Shown in pieces: positions 1 through 8,597 of a stretch of 64,000 nt of DNA. Each line of letters opens with the position of its first letter. Within the stretch, counting starts at the first letter, position 1. A model generated the notes under the pieces. It was not told the origin of the DNA, made no database searches, and saw only the letters and a list, made by a program, of their open reading frames with translations. This DNA is from Corynebacterium felinum (GTDB lineage Bacteria > Actinomycetota > Actinomycetes > Mycobacteriales > Mycobacteriaceae). Location of the stretch: NCBI RefSeq assembly GCF_030408755.1, contig NZ_CP047209.1, positions 1,426,001 to 1,490,000 of the forward strand. Reading direction: 5' to 3'. The position numbers were made by a program, and so were the translations under genes.

Positions 1-1
1 A

Positions 2-802
2 GCCTTTGAGCAGGCCGGTGTTGAGGTGTCGTTCACTGAGCACAATGCGAACGGTGAGCAGGCGACAGCATTGACGATTGCGCAGCAATTCGCTGGACAG
101 GATTTGGATATGGTCTTGGCGGTAGCAACCCCAGCTGCCCAGGCGACCGCGCAGGCGATTACCGATATCCCTGTGCTGTTTACAGCGGTAACAGATCCTT
201 TGGCTGCGGAGCTGGTGGCGAGCAATGATGCCCCGGGTGGCAATGTGACTGGTACCTCTGATGCGGCACCGATCGATGACCAGCTGAAGCTGCTCAAGCA
301 GATCGTTCCTGATGCGAAAAAGGTGGGCATTGTCTACGCCTCCGGTGAGGTGAATTCGCAGGTGCAGGTGGATGCGGCGAAGAAAGCTGCCCCAGGCGTT
401 GGCCTGGAGATCACAACCCAGACGGTGTCTACTGTGACTGAGATCCAGCAGGCTGTTGAGGCGTTGGGTGATGTGGATGCTATTTATGTGCCGACTGATA
501 ACTTGATTGTTTCCGGTATTGCTTCGCTGGTGCAGGTTGCTGAGGCGAAGAAGATTCCTGTGATTGGTGCTGAGGGCGGCACTGTTGAGGGTGGCGCTAT
601 TGCAACGTTGGGTATTGATTACAAGAAGTTGGGTAAGCAAACTGGTGAGATGGCGCTGCGTATTCTCAAGGATGGTGCTGATCCTGCGTCGATGAAGGTA
701 GAGACGGCTACTGAGTTCACCTACATTGTCAATGAAGAAGCAGCCAAGGCTCAGGGTGTGACTATTCCGCAGGAGATTCTTGATCAGGCTGAGCGCGTAT
801 GA
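2..802 (+). CDS. ABC transporter substrate-binding protein (5' truncated by window)
   Basis: Extracellular solute-binding protein of an ABC importer (COG2984/PF04392, the TrpX-like family). The reading frame is open to the window edge, so the signal peptide and lipobox lie outside; an internal GTG at 26 is not the real start. Visible features are the lobe-1 segment AVATPAAQATAQAI, the hinge region with PGGNVTGTSDAAPIDDQ and the C-terminal GIDYKKLGKQTGEMAL, all typical of this family. The stop overlaps the next start (ATGA), so it is translationally coupled to the permease. The family handles aromatic amino acids or related small solutes in some species; the ligand here cannot be read from the sequence. 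Confidence 0.88.
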   Translation, partial: AFEQAGVEVSFTEHNANGEQATALTIAQQFAGQDLDMVLAVATPAAQATAQAITDIPVLFTAVTDPLAAELVASNDAPGGNVTGTSDAAPIDDQLKLLKQIVPDAKKVGIVYASGEVNSQVQVDAAKKAAPGVGLEITTQTVSTVTEIQQAVEALGDVDAIYVPTDNLIVSGIASLVQVAEAKKIPVIGAEGGTVEGGAIATLGIDYKKLGKQTGEMALRILKDGADPASMKVETATEFTYIVNEEAAKAQGVTIPQEILDQAERV

Positions 803-1683
803 TCGGCGCAGTTGAGCTAGGTCTTATTTATGGTGTGATGGCACTGGGGGTGTTCCTTACCTTCCGAGTGTTGAATTTCCCCGATCTGACGGTTGATGGA
901 AGTTTCACCACTGGTGCCGCTACCGCAGCAATTGCTATTGCTTCCGGCTGGAATCCATTTCTTGCCACCGCATGCGGTTTTGCCACAGGGTTTATCGCCG
1001 GCATTGTCACTGGTGTGTTGCATACCAAGGGCAAGATTGATGGTTTGCTCGCGGGTATTTTGACCATGATCGCACTGTGGTCGATTAACCTGCGCATCAT
1101 GGGTGGCGCGAATGTTCCTTTGCTGCGTGCGCAGACAGTGTTGAGTCCGCTCAAAGACGCGAAGCTGTTAGGCACGTGGGCATCGGTTGCGCTGCTAATT
1201 GTCGTGGTGGTCGTTGCCGTAGCTATTGTGACGTGGTTTTTGAATACTGATGTGGGCCTTTCTATTCGCGCAACAGGCGACAATGGCCCAATGATTACCT
1301 CCTTTGGTGTGTCTACTGATTTCACGAAGACACTGACCTTGGGACTATCCAACGGTTTCGTCGGTATGTGCGGTGGCTTGGTTGCCCAGTATCAAGGTTT
1401 TGCTGATATCTCTATGGGTATTGGTTTGATTCTGATTGGTTTGGCATCAGTGATTATGGGCCAAGCTATCGTGGGCACCAAACGACTGTGGGTTGCTGTC
1501 ATTGCGGTGACGTTCGGCGCTGTACTGTACCGAATCATTATTTTCCTCGCACTGTCGGTGGGCCTCAACCCAAATGATATGCGTGCTGTAACAGCAGTAC
1601 TGGTGATCATTGCCCTTATTGTCCCTCGCTGGAAAGCGATGATGTCACGATCCTCAGCTGCGCTTGTGAAGAAAGGTACATAG
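799..1683 (+). CDS. ABC transporter permease (COG4120 type)
   Basis: Integral membrane permease that pairs with the upstream binding protein and downstream ATPase. About eight hydrophobic segments are visible. The N-terminal motif FPDLTVDGSFTTGAA is the hallmark of the COG4120 permeases, and the loop around LSIRATGDNGPMITSFGVS matches the cytoplasmic coupling region of branched-chain-like permeases. Its ATG overlaps the stop of the binding-protein gene, and the ATPase gene starts three bases after its stop. It therefore forms a three-gene operon. The substrate is unknown; family members have been linked to tryptophan and other amino acids. Confidence 0.88.
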   Translation: MIGAVELGLIYGVMALGVFLTFRVLNFPDLTVDGSFTTGAATAAIAIASGWNPFLATACGFATGFIAGIVTGVLHTKGKIDGLLAGILTMIALWSINLRIMGGANVPLLRAQTVLSPLKDAKLLGTWASVALLIVVVVVAVAIVTWFLNTDVGLSIRATGDNGPMITSFGVSTDFTKTLTLGLSNGFVGMCGGLVAQYQGFADISMGIGLILIGLASVIMGQAIVGTKRLWVAVIAVTFGAVLYRIIIFLALSVGLNPNDMRAVTAVLVIIALIVPRWKAMMSRSSAALVKKGT

Positions 1684-1686
1684 GTT

Positions 1687-2478
1687 ATGTTGACGATTAC
1701 GGATGTGCGCAAGACTTTCTTCCCCGGCACAATTAACGAACGCAAAGCACTGCAGGGCCTTAGCATCGACTTGCAGGAGGGCGACTTTGTTACCATCATC
1801 GGGTCGAATGGTGCGGGAAAGTCCACCATTTTAAATGCGATTGCTGGTCGCCTGTTCATCGATTCGGGATCTATCGAGATCGATGGCACGAATGTGAATA
1901 AGCTTGCCGAGCATAAACGGGCACGATACATTGGCCGCGTATTCCAGGACCCACTCGCAGGCACCGCCCCGAACCTGACTATTGAGGAGAATCTCTCCTT
2001 AGCGTTGCTGCGCGGAAAGCCCCGTGGCTTAAGGCTTGGCCTTAACTCGCAACGGCGCGCTTTGTTTAAAGAAAAACTGGCAACACTGGAACTAGGGTTG
2101 GAGGACCGACTCGGCGCGAAAGTAGGGTTGCTCTCAGGCGGCCAGCGCCAAGCGTTGAGCTTGCTCATGGCAGGCTTCACCCAACCGCGCATCTTGCTTC
2201 TCGACGAGCACACAGCAGCCCTCGACCCTTCCCGCGCAGAGCTGGTCACTCAGCTCACGGACAGGATTGTCGCGGAAGGCAACCTCACCACCCTCATGGT
2301 GACACACAACATGGAACAAGCAATCCGCTTAGGCAACCGCCTTGTGATGATGCACGAAGGCCAGATCGTCTACGAAGCTCAAGGGGAAAAGAAAGCACAA
2401 CTAACCGTGCATGACCTACTCCAGCAGTTCGTTTCCATCAAAGGCGCAACACTTTCCGACAAAGCCTTCCTCGGCTAA
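1687..2478 (+). CDS. ABC transporter ATP-binding protein (COG1101 type)
   Basis: Cytoplasmic ATPase of the same importer. It carries Walker A (GSNGAGKST), a Q-loop region FQDPLAGTAPNLT, the signature LSGGQRQAL, Walker B ILLLDEH and the H-loop in VTHNMEQA. Walker B ends in DEH rather than DEP, as in COG1101 members. At 263 residues it has the usual length. A strong intrinsic terminator follows about 40 bases after the stop, so the operon ends here. Confidence 0.9.
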   Translation: MLTITDVRKTFFPGTINERKALQGLSIDLQEGDFVTIIGSNGAGKSTILNAIAGRLFIDSGSIEIDGTNVNKLAEHKRARYIGRVFQDPLAGTAPNLTIEENLSLALLRGKPRGLRLGLNSQRRALFKEKLATLELGLEDRLGAKVGLLSGGQRQALSLLMAGFTQPRILLLDEHTAALDPSRAELVTQLTDRIVAEGNLTTLMVTHNMEQAIRLGNRLVMMHEGQIVYEAQGEKKAQLTVHDLLQQFVSIKGATLSDKAFLG

Positions 2479-2515
2479 AATCTCCCCACCACACACAAAC
2501 ACCATGAGACACTCT

Positions 2516-2572
2516 CCACCGTTTCGCTGAATCCGCTCACATCGAGCACACACAACGAAACGGTGGTTTTTC
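2516..2572 (+). terminator. Intrinsic terminator of the ABC importer operon
   Basis: A perfect 11-bp stem (ccaccgtttcg at 2516-2526 pairing with cgaaacggtgg at 2556-2566) is followed directly by TTTTTCT on the + strand. The loop is long (29 bases). It lies just after the ATPase stop. Confidence 0.8.
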
Positions 2573-2696
2573 TCGCGCACAACCCAACAGCACCAGCACA
2601 AAATCGGTACCATATGAATCAACACAGCAACAGCACAACCTGAAGCCGTGTAAGAAAACACAACCACACATTTCACTACACCTAGGAGAGAACACC

Positions 2697-2870
2697 ATGT
2701 CCGTTTTCGACAAAGCCAAAGAACTTCTCAACTCCGAGAAAGGCGAGCAAATTTCCGACGCAGTACTAGACAAAGCAGCAGATCTCGCCAAAGATAAACT
2801 CGGCGCCGATAAAGCCGACAAAATCGAAGCAGTACGCAAAGCCGCTGACGAAAAACTTGGCAACGAATAA
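2697..2870 (+). CDS. MT0933-like small antitoxin protein
   Basis: A 57-residue, highly charged helical protein (Lys/Asp/Ala-rich, for example SVFDKAKELLNSEKG and KDKLGADKADKIEAVRKAA). This matches the short Rv0909/MT0933-like antitoxin family (PF14013) seen across mycolata. The ATG has a good ribosome site (AGGAGAG, 7 bases upstream). In mycobacteria the family member sits beside a SRPBCC-type toxin (Rv0910). No such partner is next to it here: the next gene is a glycosyltransferase behind its own terminator. It may act as a stand-alone small protein, and toxin neutralisation is not shown by the sequence. Confidence 0.72.
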   Translation: MSVFDKAKELLNSEKGEQISDAVLDKAADLAKDKLGADKADKIEAVRKAADEKLGNE

Positions 2871-2906
2871 CCCCACCCGTTTTCGCAATAACTAAAACAC
2901 CCACAC

Positions 2907-2957
2907 GTTCCCCGTTGAACTGCAACAAAAACGCAGCACAACGGGGAACTTTTTCTT
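2907..2957 (+). terminator. Intrinsic terminator after the small antitoxin gene
   Basis: Perfect 11-bp stem gttccccgttg (2907-2917) with caacggggaac (2939-2949), followed by TTTTTCTT. It isolates the antitoxin gene from the polysaccharide locus downstream. Confidence 0.82.
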
Positions 2958-3159
2958 GCCCCACCACCACAACCCCACACACAAAAACCAACCCCCACCA
3001 ATTACCCCACACCACAATCAAAAACCACACAACGGGAACTTTTCCCCCTCACACACGACTTCTAACGTAGACCTTTGAAGCACAACCCACCACAAAACCA
3101 AAAAAAACAGAACAAAGCCACCACCCACAAAACCCACCACAGAAAGAAGACCACACACC

Positions 3160-3918
3160 GTGACCTACACCCACAACCAACCCAAGGTCACCATCGTCAT
3201 CCCCAGCATGGACGAAACCGACAACCTCACCTTCCTCCTCCCACAACTCAACCCCCACTACGAAGTCATCATCGTCGAAGGCAAAAACTACAACCGCACC
3301 CTCCACACCGCACAACAACTACGACCCAACACCCACGTCATCACCCACCCACGCCCCGGCAAAGGCAACGCACTCATCACCGGATGGACACACGCCACAG
3401 GCGACTACATCATCATGCTCGACGCCGACGGCTCCGCCGACCCCAACGAAATCCCCACATTCATCACACCCCTCACCCAAGGCGCAGACATGGCCAAAGG
3501 AACCCGATACAAACCAACCGGCGGCAGCGCCGACCTCACACACATCCGCTCACTCGGCAACCGCGCACTCACACTCCTGACCAACATCCTATTCAACCAA
3601 CGCTTCACCGACCTCTGCTACGGATACAACGCCTTCCGCACCGACATCCTGAACAAACTCAACCTCCCCACACCAAACGGCAACACCCACAACTACCAAT
3701 GGGGAGACGGCTTCGAAATCGAAACACTGTTCATCTGCCGCGCAGCAACCGCACAACTAACCATCACCGAAGTCCCCTCCTTCGAACACCACCGAGTCCA
3801 CGGACGAAGCAACCTCCACGCCTGGCACGACGGCAAAAAAGTACTCCGCACAATCTTCACAGAATTCATCAACCACCACCGCACACCACAACACCAACCA
3901 CACACCACTAACCCATGA
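3160..3918 (+). CDS. Glycosyltransferase family 2, polyprenyl-phosphate sugar transferase-like
   Basis: A soluble GT-A fold enzyme of 252 residues with no membrane segment. VTIVIPSMDETDNL is the nucleotide-binding start and IIMLDADGSADP carries the DAD metal/nucleotide motif. The stretch GTRYKPTGG...SLGNRALTLL...FTDLCYGYNAFR is characteristic of dolichyl/polyprenyl-phosphate glycosyltransferases. It probably loads a sugar on a lipid carrier, or starts a surface glycan. It begins with GTG. Its stop overlaps the next glycosyltransferase gene (ATGA). The coding strand is extremely rich in A and C, with nearly all codons ending in C or A and very little G or T. Confidence 0.85.
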   Translation: MTYTHNQPKVTIVIPSMDETDNLTFLLPQLNPHYEVIIVEGKNYNRTLHTAQQLRPNTHVITHPRPGKGNALITGWTHATGDYIIMLDADGSADPNEIPTFITPLTQGADMAKGTRYKPTGGSADLTHIRSLGNRALTLLTNILFNQRFTDLCYGYNAFRTDILNKLNLPTPNGNTHNYQWGDGFEIETLFICRAATAQLTITEVPSFEHHRVHGRSNLHAWHDGKKVLRTIFTEFINHHRTPQHQPHTTNP

Positions 3919-4844
3919 ACCCCACCTACAACATCATCATCTGCACACACAACCCCAACCGGCAACACACACTCCACACCTGCATCACCGCACTCACCAA
4001 CGAACTACACCCCACAGACACACTCACCATCATCGTCGACCACAACCCACAACTCGAACACCACCTCAAAAACACCTACCCCAACACACACATCCACCCC
4101 AACACACACCCACACGGCCTGGCAGGCGCACGCAACACAGGAATAACACACAACACAAAAGACATCATCGTCTTCATCGACGACGACGCCACACCCCAAC
4201 CCGGATGGCGCGCCGGGCTGACTGAGGCATTCGCAGATCCAACAGTGACTGCGGTGGCGGGAATTGTGGAACCCGACTACAGGGGTGCACAGCCAAAGAA
4301 TTTTCCCGCCACCATGCGCTGGATATTTGGCTGCGACTACGAAGGCATGCCAGCACCTGGTATGCCTGTGCGCAATCCCATCGGTGCAGCTATGGCGGTA
4401 CGCAAAGAAGCGTTCACTCACCACAGTTTCAGCACTGACTACGGGCGGATCGGTGCTGTTGCAGGGGCGGCGGAAGAAACGGAGTTCTTCGTTCGACTCG
4501 CAGAACACAACCCACAGACACTCATCCGGCGCAGCACAGGATTTGTGGTGAAACACCAAGTAGAACCCGAACGGCTCCAGCTTCAGTATTGTTTTCGCCG
4601 CGCTTATGCAGAAGGGTGCGCAAAAGCCCTCCTTCAGGCTCAATACCCCCACGCATTGGGTGCTGAGCAACGCCACCTTCGAGTCGTCTGGCGCGCGTTG
4701 CGAAAAAATCCTCGCACCGCCCCCGTGGTTGTCACGGTCATGGTGGGGTTGGGGCTGGGATTGGTGCGCGGAAGTACGACAGTAGGTTTCCGGCGTCTTG
4801 TAACCACAACCCGTCAAATCTTGGGTGGTGGCAGGCGAAGGTAA
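3915..4844 (+). CDS. Glycosyltransferase family 2
   Basis: A 309-residue GT-A enzyme. YNIIICTHNPNR opens the Rossmann-like domain, GLAGARNTGI is the donor-site loop and VFIDDDATPQPGW carries the DxD motif. The C-terminal part (about residues 170-300) has the acceptor-side region and a hydrophobic stretch (VVVTVMVGLGLGLVRG) that may anchor it to the membrane. It is translationally coupled to the upstream glycosyltransferase. Base composition changes abruptly near codon 94: the first third is A/C-only style, the rest is ordinary mixed codon use. This suggests a recombination joint inside the gene. Confidence 0.84.
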   Translation: MNPTYNIIICTHNPNRQHTLHTCITALTNELHPTDTLTIIVDHNPQLEHHLKNTYPNTHIHPNTHPHGLAGARNTGITHNTKDIIVFIDDDATPQPGWRAGLTEAFADPTVTAVAGIVEPDYRGAQPKNFPATMRWIFGCDYEGMPAPGMPVRNPIGAAMAVRKEAFTHHSFSTDYGRIGAVAGAAEETEFFVRLAEHNPQTLIRRSTGFVVKHQVEPERLQLQYCFRRAYAEGCAKALLQAQYPHALGAEQRHLRVVWRALRKNPRTAPVVVTVMVGLGLGLVRGSTTVGFRRLVTTTRQILGGGRRR

Positions 4845-4945
4845 AAGAGTGCTGATGAGCACGAAGAGTTGTGACGCAATGGTGACGTGAATTGTGAGTA
4901 GAAAAGCGGTGACGTGTGAAGAATTTTGTCCAGAGTGAGGAAACG

Positions 4946-6016
4946 ATGAACTCGGAAAATACTGTCGATATGTCAATTATTGTGTGCACGTCGGGCAAAC
5001 AACCCCTGTTCGCACACGCAGTGGCTTCTGTAGCGCGTGCAGTCCAACACGCTGCCACGCAGGGGGTGGTAGCGGAGATCATTATTGTGGACAATTCTTC
5101 ACATGGTCGGGTGGCAAGCACCCCTGGGCTTGTTCCGGTGCTGAACTCAACTATCCCAATCCGTGTTGTACGCGCCGAACTCTACGGTCTTTCACGGGCG
5201 CGGAATGTGGGAGTGTTGCATGCTCGTGGTGAGTATGTGGCTTTCACTGACGACGATACTTTTGTAGATCAATCCTGGGTTTATGCTCTTCGGGAGGGCT
5301 TTAGCAGGCCAGAGATCTGGTGTGTGACTGGGCGGACACTGGCAACGAGTACTGCACTGACCGTAGAACAGTGGTTTGAGCAGGGCTGTTCTTTTGATAA
5401 GGGCGCAGATTCTGTGGAGTGGTCGAAAGACGCTGCACACACGATCGGTGAGAAAGTCACAGCCGTTGAACTGCCTATGGTTTACCCGTATCCGGCAGGT
5501 TGCTTCGGCAGTGGAAATAATATGGCCTTTCGCCGCAGTGCGCTCAGCCGCATTGGTGGTTTCGCGGAGGAATTGGGCGCGGGTCGCGCAACGAGGGGTG
5601 GGGAAGACCTGCACGCATTCCGTTCGGTGATTCTTCAGGGCGGTATGATCGCCTACCGTGCGCAGGCTCGTGCGTCGCATCGGCATCGGCAATCGCGGTG
5701 GGCTTTGAGCAAGCAAATGTTTGGTTATGGTTCGGGAATGAGCGCGAGTTTATGCCGGGCGGTGTTCGATGATCCGAAAGCGTTGGTATTTATTGGCAAG
5801 AATGTGCCCCGCGGTTTAGCTGTGGTGCTGAGTCGGCGTCGCGACCGCGCTACGACAGTGCTTGATGCTTCAGCGCCACGCTATCCGCGTACGCTGGTAG
5901 CGGCTGAGTTGTGTGGATATCTTGCGGGAATCCCGTTGTGGGTGGCAACAATGCTGGCTGATCGGCGCGCACGTCGTCAATCAGCTGGTGTTGGTGCAGG
6001 ACATGGTGAAGGGTGA
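4946..6016 (+). CDS. Glycosyltransferase family 2
   Basis: GT-A enzyme of about 356 residues. IIVCTSGKQPLF starts the catalytic domain, GLSRARNVGVLHA is the donor loop, AFTDDDTFVDQSW holds the DxD motif and FGSGNNMAFRRSAL plus GGEDLHAF form the acceptor/catalytic region. The ATG at 4946 is preferred over an in-frame GTG at 4916 because GTGAGG lies five bases upstream and the domain starts immediately afterwards. The C-terminus has a weak hydrophobic segment (LCGYLAGIPLWVATML). The stop overlaps the GTG of the large membrane protein, so the genes are coupled. Confidence 0.83.
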   Translation: MNSENTVDMSIIVCTSGKQPLFAHAVASVARAVQHAATQGVVAEIIIVDNSSHGRVASTPGLVPVLNSTIPIRVVRAELYGLSRARNVGVLHARGEYVAFTDDDTFVDQSWVYALREGFSRPEIWCVTGRTLATSTALTVEQWFEQGCSFDKGADSVEWSKDAAHTIGEKVTAVELPMVYPYPAGCFGSGNNMAFRRSALSRIGGFAEELGAGRATRGGEDLHAFRSVILQGGMIAYRAQARASHRHRQSRWALSKQMFGYGSGMSASLCRAVFDDPKALVFIGKNVPRGLAVVLSRRRDRATTVLDASAPRYPRTLVAAELCGYLAGIPLWVATMLADRRARRQSAGVGAGHGEG

Positions 6017-8361
6017 AAGTAGTGGTTGAAGTAGACGACAGGACTAATCCACGCGCGCAGCACGATCGTGTGCGCGTTTCAGCGCTTGTACACCCTTTCG
6101 TTTTCTGGGTGGTTGTGTGTGCTTGTGTGCTCAGTGCACTAGCGCCGTGGGTGGCGTGGTGGGCGCCGTCGCAGTGGTTGGCGCAGCTGGGGGTCATTGT
6201 TTTTGCGTGCGTGTGTGGCGCGGGAATAAGTGCGTGGTGTGCGCCACGGAATGTATGGTTGTTTGCTGCGATTACTCCGGCAGCCTCGATGGCGCTGGTG
6301 ATGGTGGTTGCGTTAGCGCAGGTGATGGTGGGGATGTGGTTCCCGCCGCTGACTGCCACACTGGTTGGTGGCGTGGGTTGTGTGTCGGCGTGGGTTTTTC
6401 TGCGTCGACATCAACTCCCAGCTTTAAGCGTGCCCAAGTGGCGTGGGTGTGCGCCTGTGAGCTGGTTGCAGTGGGGGCTCGTGGCTGCTGCGTGGGGTTG
6501 CTGGATTTTTAGTTTAGGCCACCTTGATCTTGATAGTGCGGGCGGTGCTGGACTTGTTGGGGTGTTGCCAGTGTGGTTTGTTGCCAGTTTTGTGCTTCTC
6601 GCTGCAAGCGTTGCTGTGTTGAGTGCTACCCGATTCTTGGGTGGAGCATCGGTGAACTTCGCCCCAGTTGGTGCTGGGCTCGTGTTGGTGGTGTGTTTGT
6701 GCACCATTTCGGTCAATGTGGTTGATCAGGGCGCGGTCATGGGCACGGGGTATGTGCATGTCGGTTTTGTCGATGCTTTCTCCCAGCGTGGCGCGGGGTT
6801 GACTGGGATGGATGCGCGATTTAGCTGGCCTGGCTTTTTTGTCACGTTCGCGGTGCTGTCCCAGTGGGCGGGGATGACTTCAGTGAGCTCATGGTTGGTG
6901 CTGTATCCAGCGGTGATTGTGGTGGTGACTGCTGCGGCTTTAGTGAGCATTACCCGCAGTGTTGCGGTGTTGGCAGGCGTGAGCGATCGCGTGCGTGATC
7001 TGGCATCGGTGCTGGTTGTTCCTATTTTCCTCGCCGTGGCGTGGGGACAGCAGGACTATTTTTCGCCACAATCGCTGGCTGTGGTTTTTTATGCTGCGAT
7101 TTGCGCAGTGCTTATCGACGCCCGCACCTCATCGATCATGCATGAACACTATCGCTGGTGGCGGGGGTGGGCACACACTCCCGGCGCGCATGATCTTTCC
7201 CTTGAGCGCCGTCGTGTGGTGTTTGTGCTGTTCCTATCGTGTGCTTTGGTGGTGTCGCATCAGTTGACGCCGGTGGCGTTGATTCTTGTGTTGGCTGGTT
7301 GGAGTGTGTTCGGCCAGGTGCGGATGCGTGCGTTGTGGTTGAGCGTGGGTGTGATTTTTAGTCTATGGTTTGCGTTTGGTGCTACGGATTGGTGGACGGG
7401 TAATTTATCGATCTTGATTGAGGGTTTCGGTAAGGCTGGGGATGCCCTTGAGCGCGGCGTCGTCACGCGTGCCACGCAAGCCCACGGCGATGAAGTGTAT
7501 GCGTTGATGCAGCGCGTGCGCATTGTCATGAGTGCTGTTTGTGTGTGTGCCGCGGGCGTGTGCTGGTTCTTCTTGGGGAAAGCGCGAGTGATGAGCGCGG
7601 TGATGGTAGCTGCACCAGTGTTGCTCGTGTTCGGCCAGGCTTATGGTGGCGAGATTGCCGTGCGCATCATGCTGTACATGTCTGTGATGCTTGCACCTGT
7701 GCTCGCCGTGGGGACAGCACTGCTTTATCAGCGCTGCCTGATGCCACGCACTGGGGATCGTGATGTAGAAAGTGCAGCTGCATCGGAAGGCACTCAGATG
7801 TCACGCACACCAGGTTATGGACGTCGCGTGAGCGCTACGGTGATGATGGGTGTAGTCGTGTGCGGAGTAATTGTCACGGCAGTCACACTGCGCGGGGTAA
7901 ACCTCAGCTTTGAACGCACCCCGCACGATGTGATAGCGGCAGCGCGAACAGTACTGAGCATTGCCCCAAACGGTGCAACGGTACGCCCGTTGAGCACAGA
8001 AGGGGCGCTGCGCCACGCCCGCGTCGGTGAACTGCACCACCCAGCCACCATTGAGGGAGACGCCGATCCTTTCACCCGTCTTGTACAACAAGCACCGGAT
8101 TATGTTTTTCTCACCAGCATGCGGGAAAACTACGAGCACTATATTAACGGTGCGCCTCTGAACTGGTACGAGGAGATTGCTGCCAGACTCGAAGCCACAA
8201 ACGACTACCGCATCATCATCCGCAGCGCGCACGTGATCGTGCTCGAGCGGCTCACCAATGGGCAGCCAATATCCACAATTATTGGTGTGGACCAGCCCCA
8301 GCGACTCGCTGAAAACAGCACATCCACAACCGACGACACAGCGGAAGGGACGAAACAGTGA
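6013..8361 (+). CDS. Large multi-pass membrane protein of the polysaccharide locus
   Basis: A 782-residue integral membrane protein. Many hydrophobic segments (roughly fourteen) fill the first 620 residues, and a soluble tail of about 140 residues follows. A loop with GMDARFSWPGFFVTF resembles the extracellular acidic loop of actinobacterial GT-C-like membrane proteins found in exopolysaccharide clusters. The tail (PNGATVRPLSTEGALRHARV onwards) is probably extracytoplasmic. The family is not firmly recognised; a GT-C glycosyltransferase or a polymerase-like role is inferred from architecture and neighbours. It overlaps both flanking genes by four bases. The coding strand is G/T-rich, opposite to the A/C-rich first two glycosyltransferases. 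Confidence 0.75.
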   Translation: MKVVVEVDDRTNPRAQHDRVRVSALVHPFVFWVVVCACVLSALAPWVAWWAPSQWLAQLGVIVFACVCGAGISAWCAPRNVWLFAAITPAASMALVMVVALAQVMVGMWFPPLTATLVGGVGCVSAWVFLRRHQLPALSVPKWRGCAPVSWLQWGLVAAAWGCWIFSLGHLDLDSAGGAGLVGVLPVWFVASFVLLAASVAVLSATRFLGGASVNFAPVGAGLVLVVCLCTISVNVVDQGAVMGTGYVHVGFVDAFSQRGAGLTGMDARFSWPGFFVTFAVLSQWAGMTSVSSWLVLYPAVIVVVTAAALVSITRSVAVLAGVSDRVRDLASVLVVPIFLAVAWGQQDYFSPQSLAVVFYAAICAVLIDARTSSIMHEHYRWWRGWAHTPGAHDLSLERRRVVFVLFLSCALVVSHQLTPVALILVLAGWSVFGQVRMRALWLSVGVIFSLWFAFGATDWWTGNLSILIEGFGKAGDALERGVVTRATQAHGDEVYALMQRVRIVMSAVCVCAAGVCWFFLGKARVMSAVMVAAPVLLVFGQAYGGEIAVRIMLYMSVMLAPVLAVGTALLYQRCLMPRTGDRDVESAAASEGTQMSRTPGYGRRVSATVMMGVVVCGVIVTAVTLRGVNLSFERTPHDVIAAARTVLSIAPNGATVRPLSTEGALRHARVGELHHPATIEGDADPFTRLVQQAPDYVFLTSMRENYEHYINGAPLNWYEEIAARLEATNDYRIIIRSAHVIVLERLTNGQPISTIIGVDQPQRLAENSTSTTDDTAEGTKQ

Positions 8362-8597
8362 CTGTACGTGTCAATGACTCCGTGATTGATTTCCTGATCG
8401 GGCCAGGCTGCGCCATCCTGCTTTTCCTCAGCCTCGGGATGAGCATGTATGCTCTTATGCGCCGCAACTATTCGCAGCGCACACAGCCGGAGATCTGGAG
8501 TATCACGCACTCCCACCCGATCTTTTTCTGCACCTGGGCTGCGGTGAGCTTCGCCGCTGCGGTTGCGTTGTACCTGCGCTTAGGAGCATTGTCATGA
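8358..8597 (+). CDS. Small two-helix membrane protein
   Basis: A 79-residue protein with two predicted membrane helices (about residues 9-32 and 55-74) joined by a basic, polar loop (RRNYSQRTQPEIW). It overlaps by four bases both the large membrane protein upstream and the serine hydrolase downstream, so it is made from the same messenger. No family is recognised. A structural or assembly partner of the large membrane protein is a guess from the tight coupling. Confidence 0.7.
   Translation: MTVRVNDSVIDFLIGPGCAILLFLSLGMSMYALMRRNYSQRTQPEIWSITHSHPIFFCTWAAVSFAAAVALYLRLGALS

Noticed and set aside
3075..3911. Overlapping 278-codon frame in the first glycosyltransferase
   Set aside because: Almost only His, Pro, Arg, Thr and Gln, as expected from reading A/C-rich DNA in a wrong frame.
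4005..4976. Open frame of 323 codons antisense to the second glycosyltransferase
   Set aside because: A by-product of the A/C-only codon use; low-complexity Val/Gly/Cys content and no start signal.
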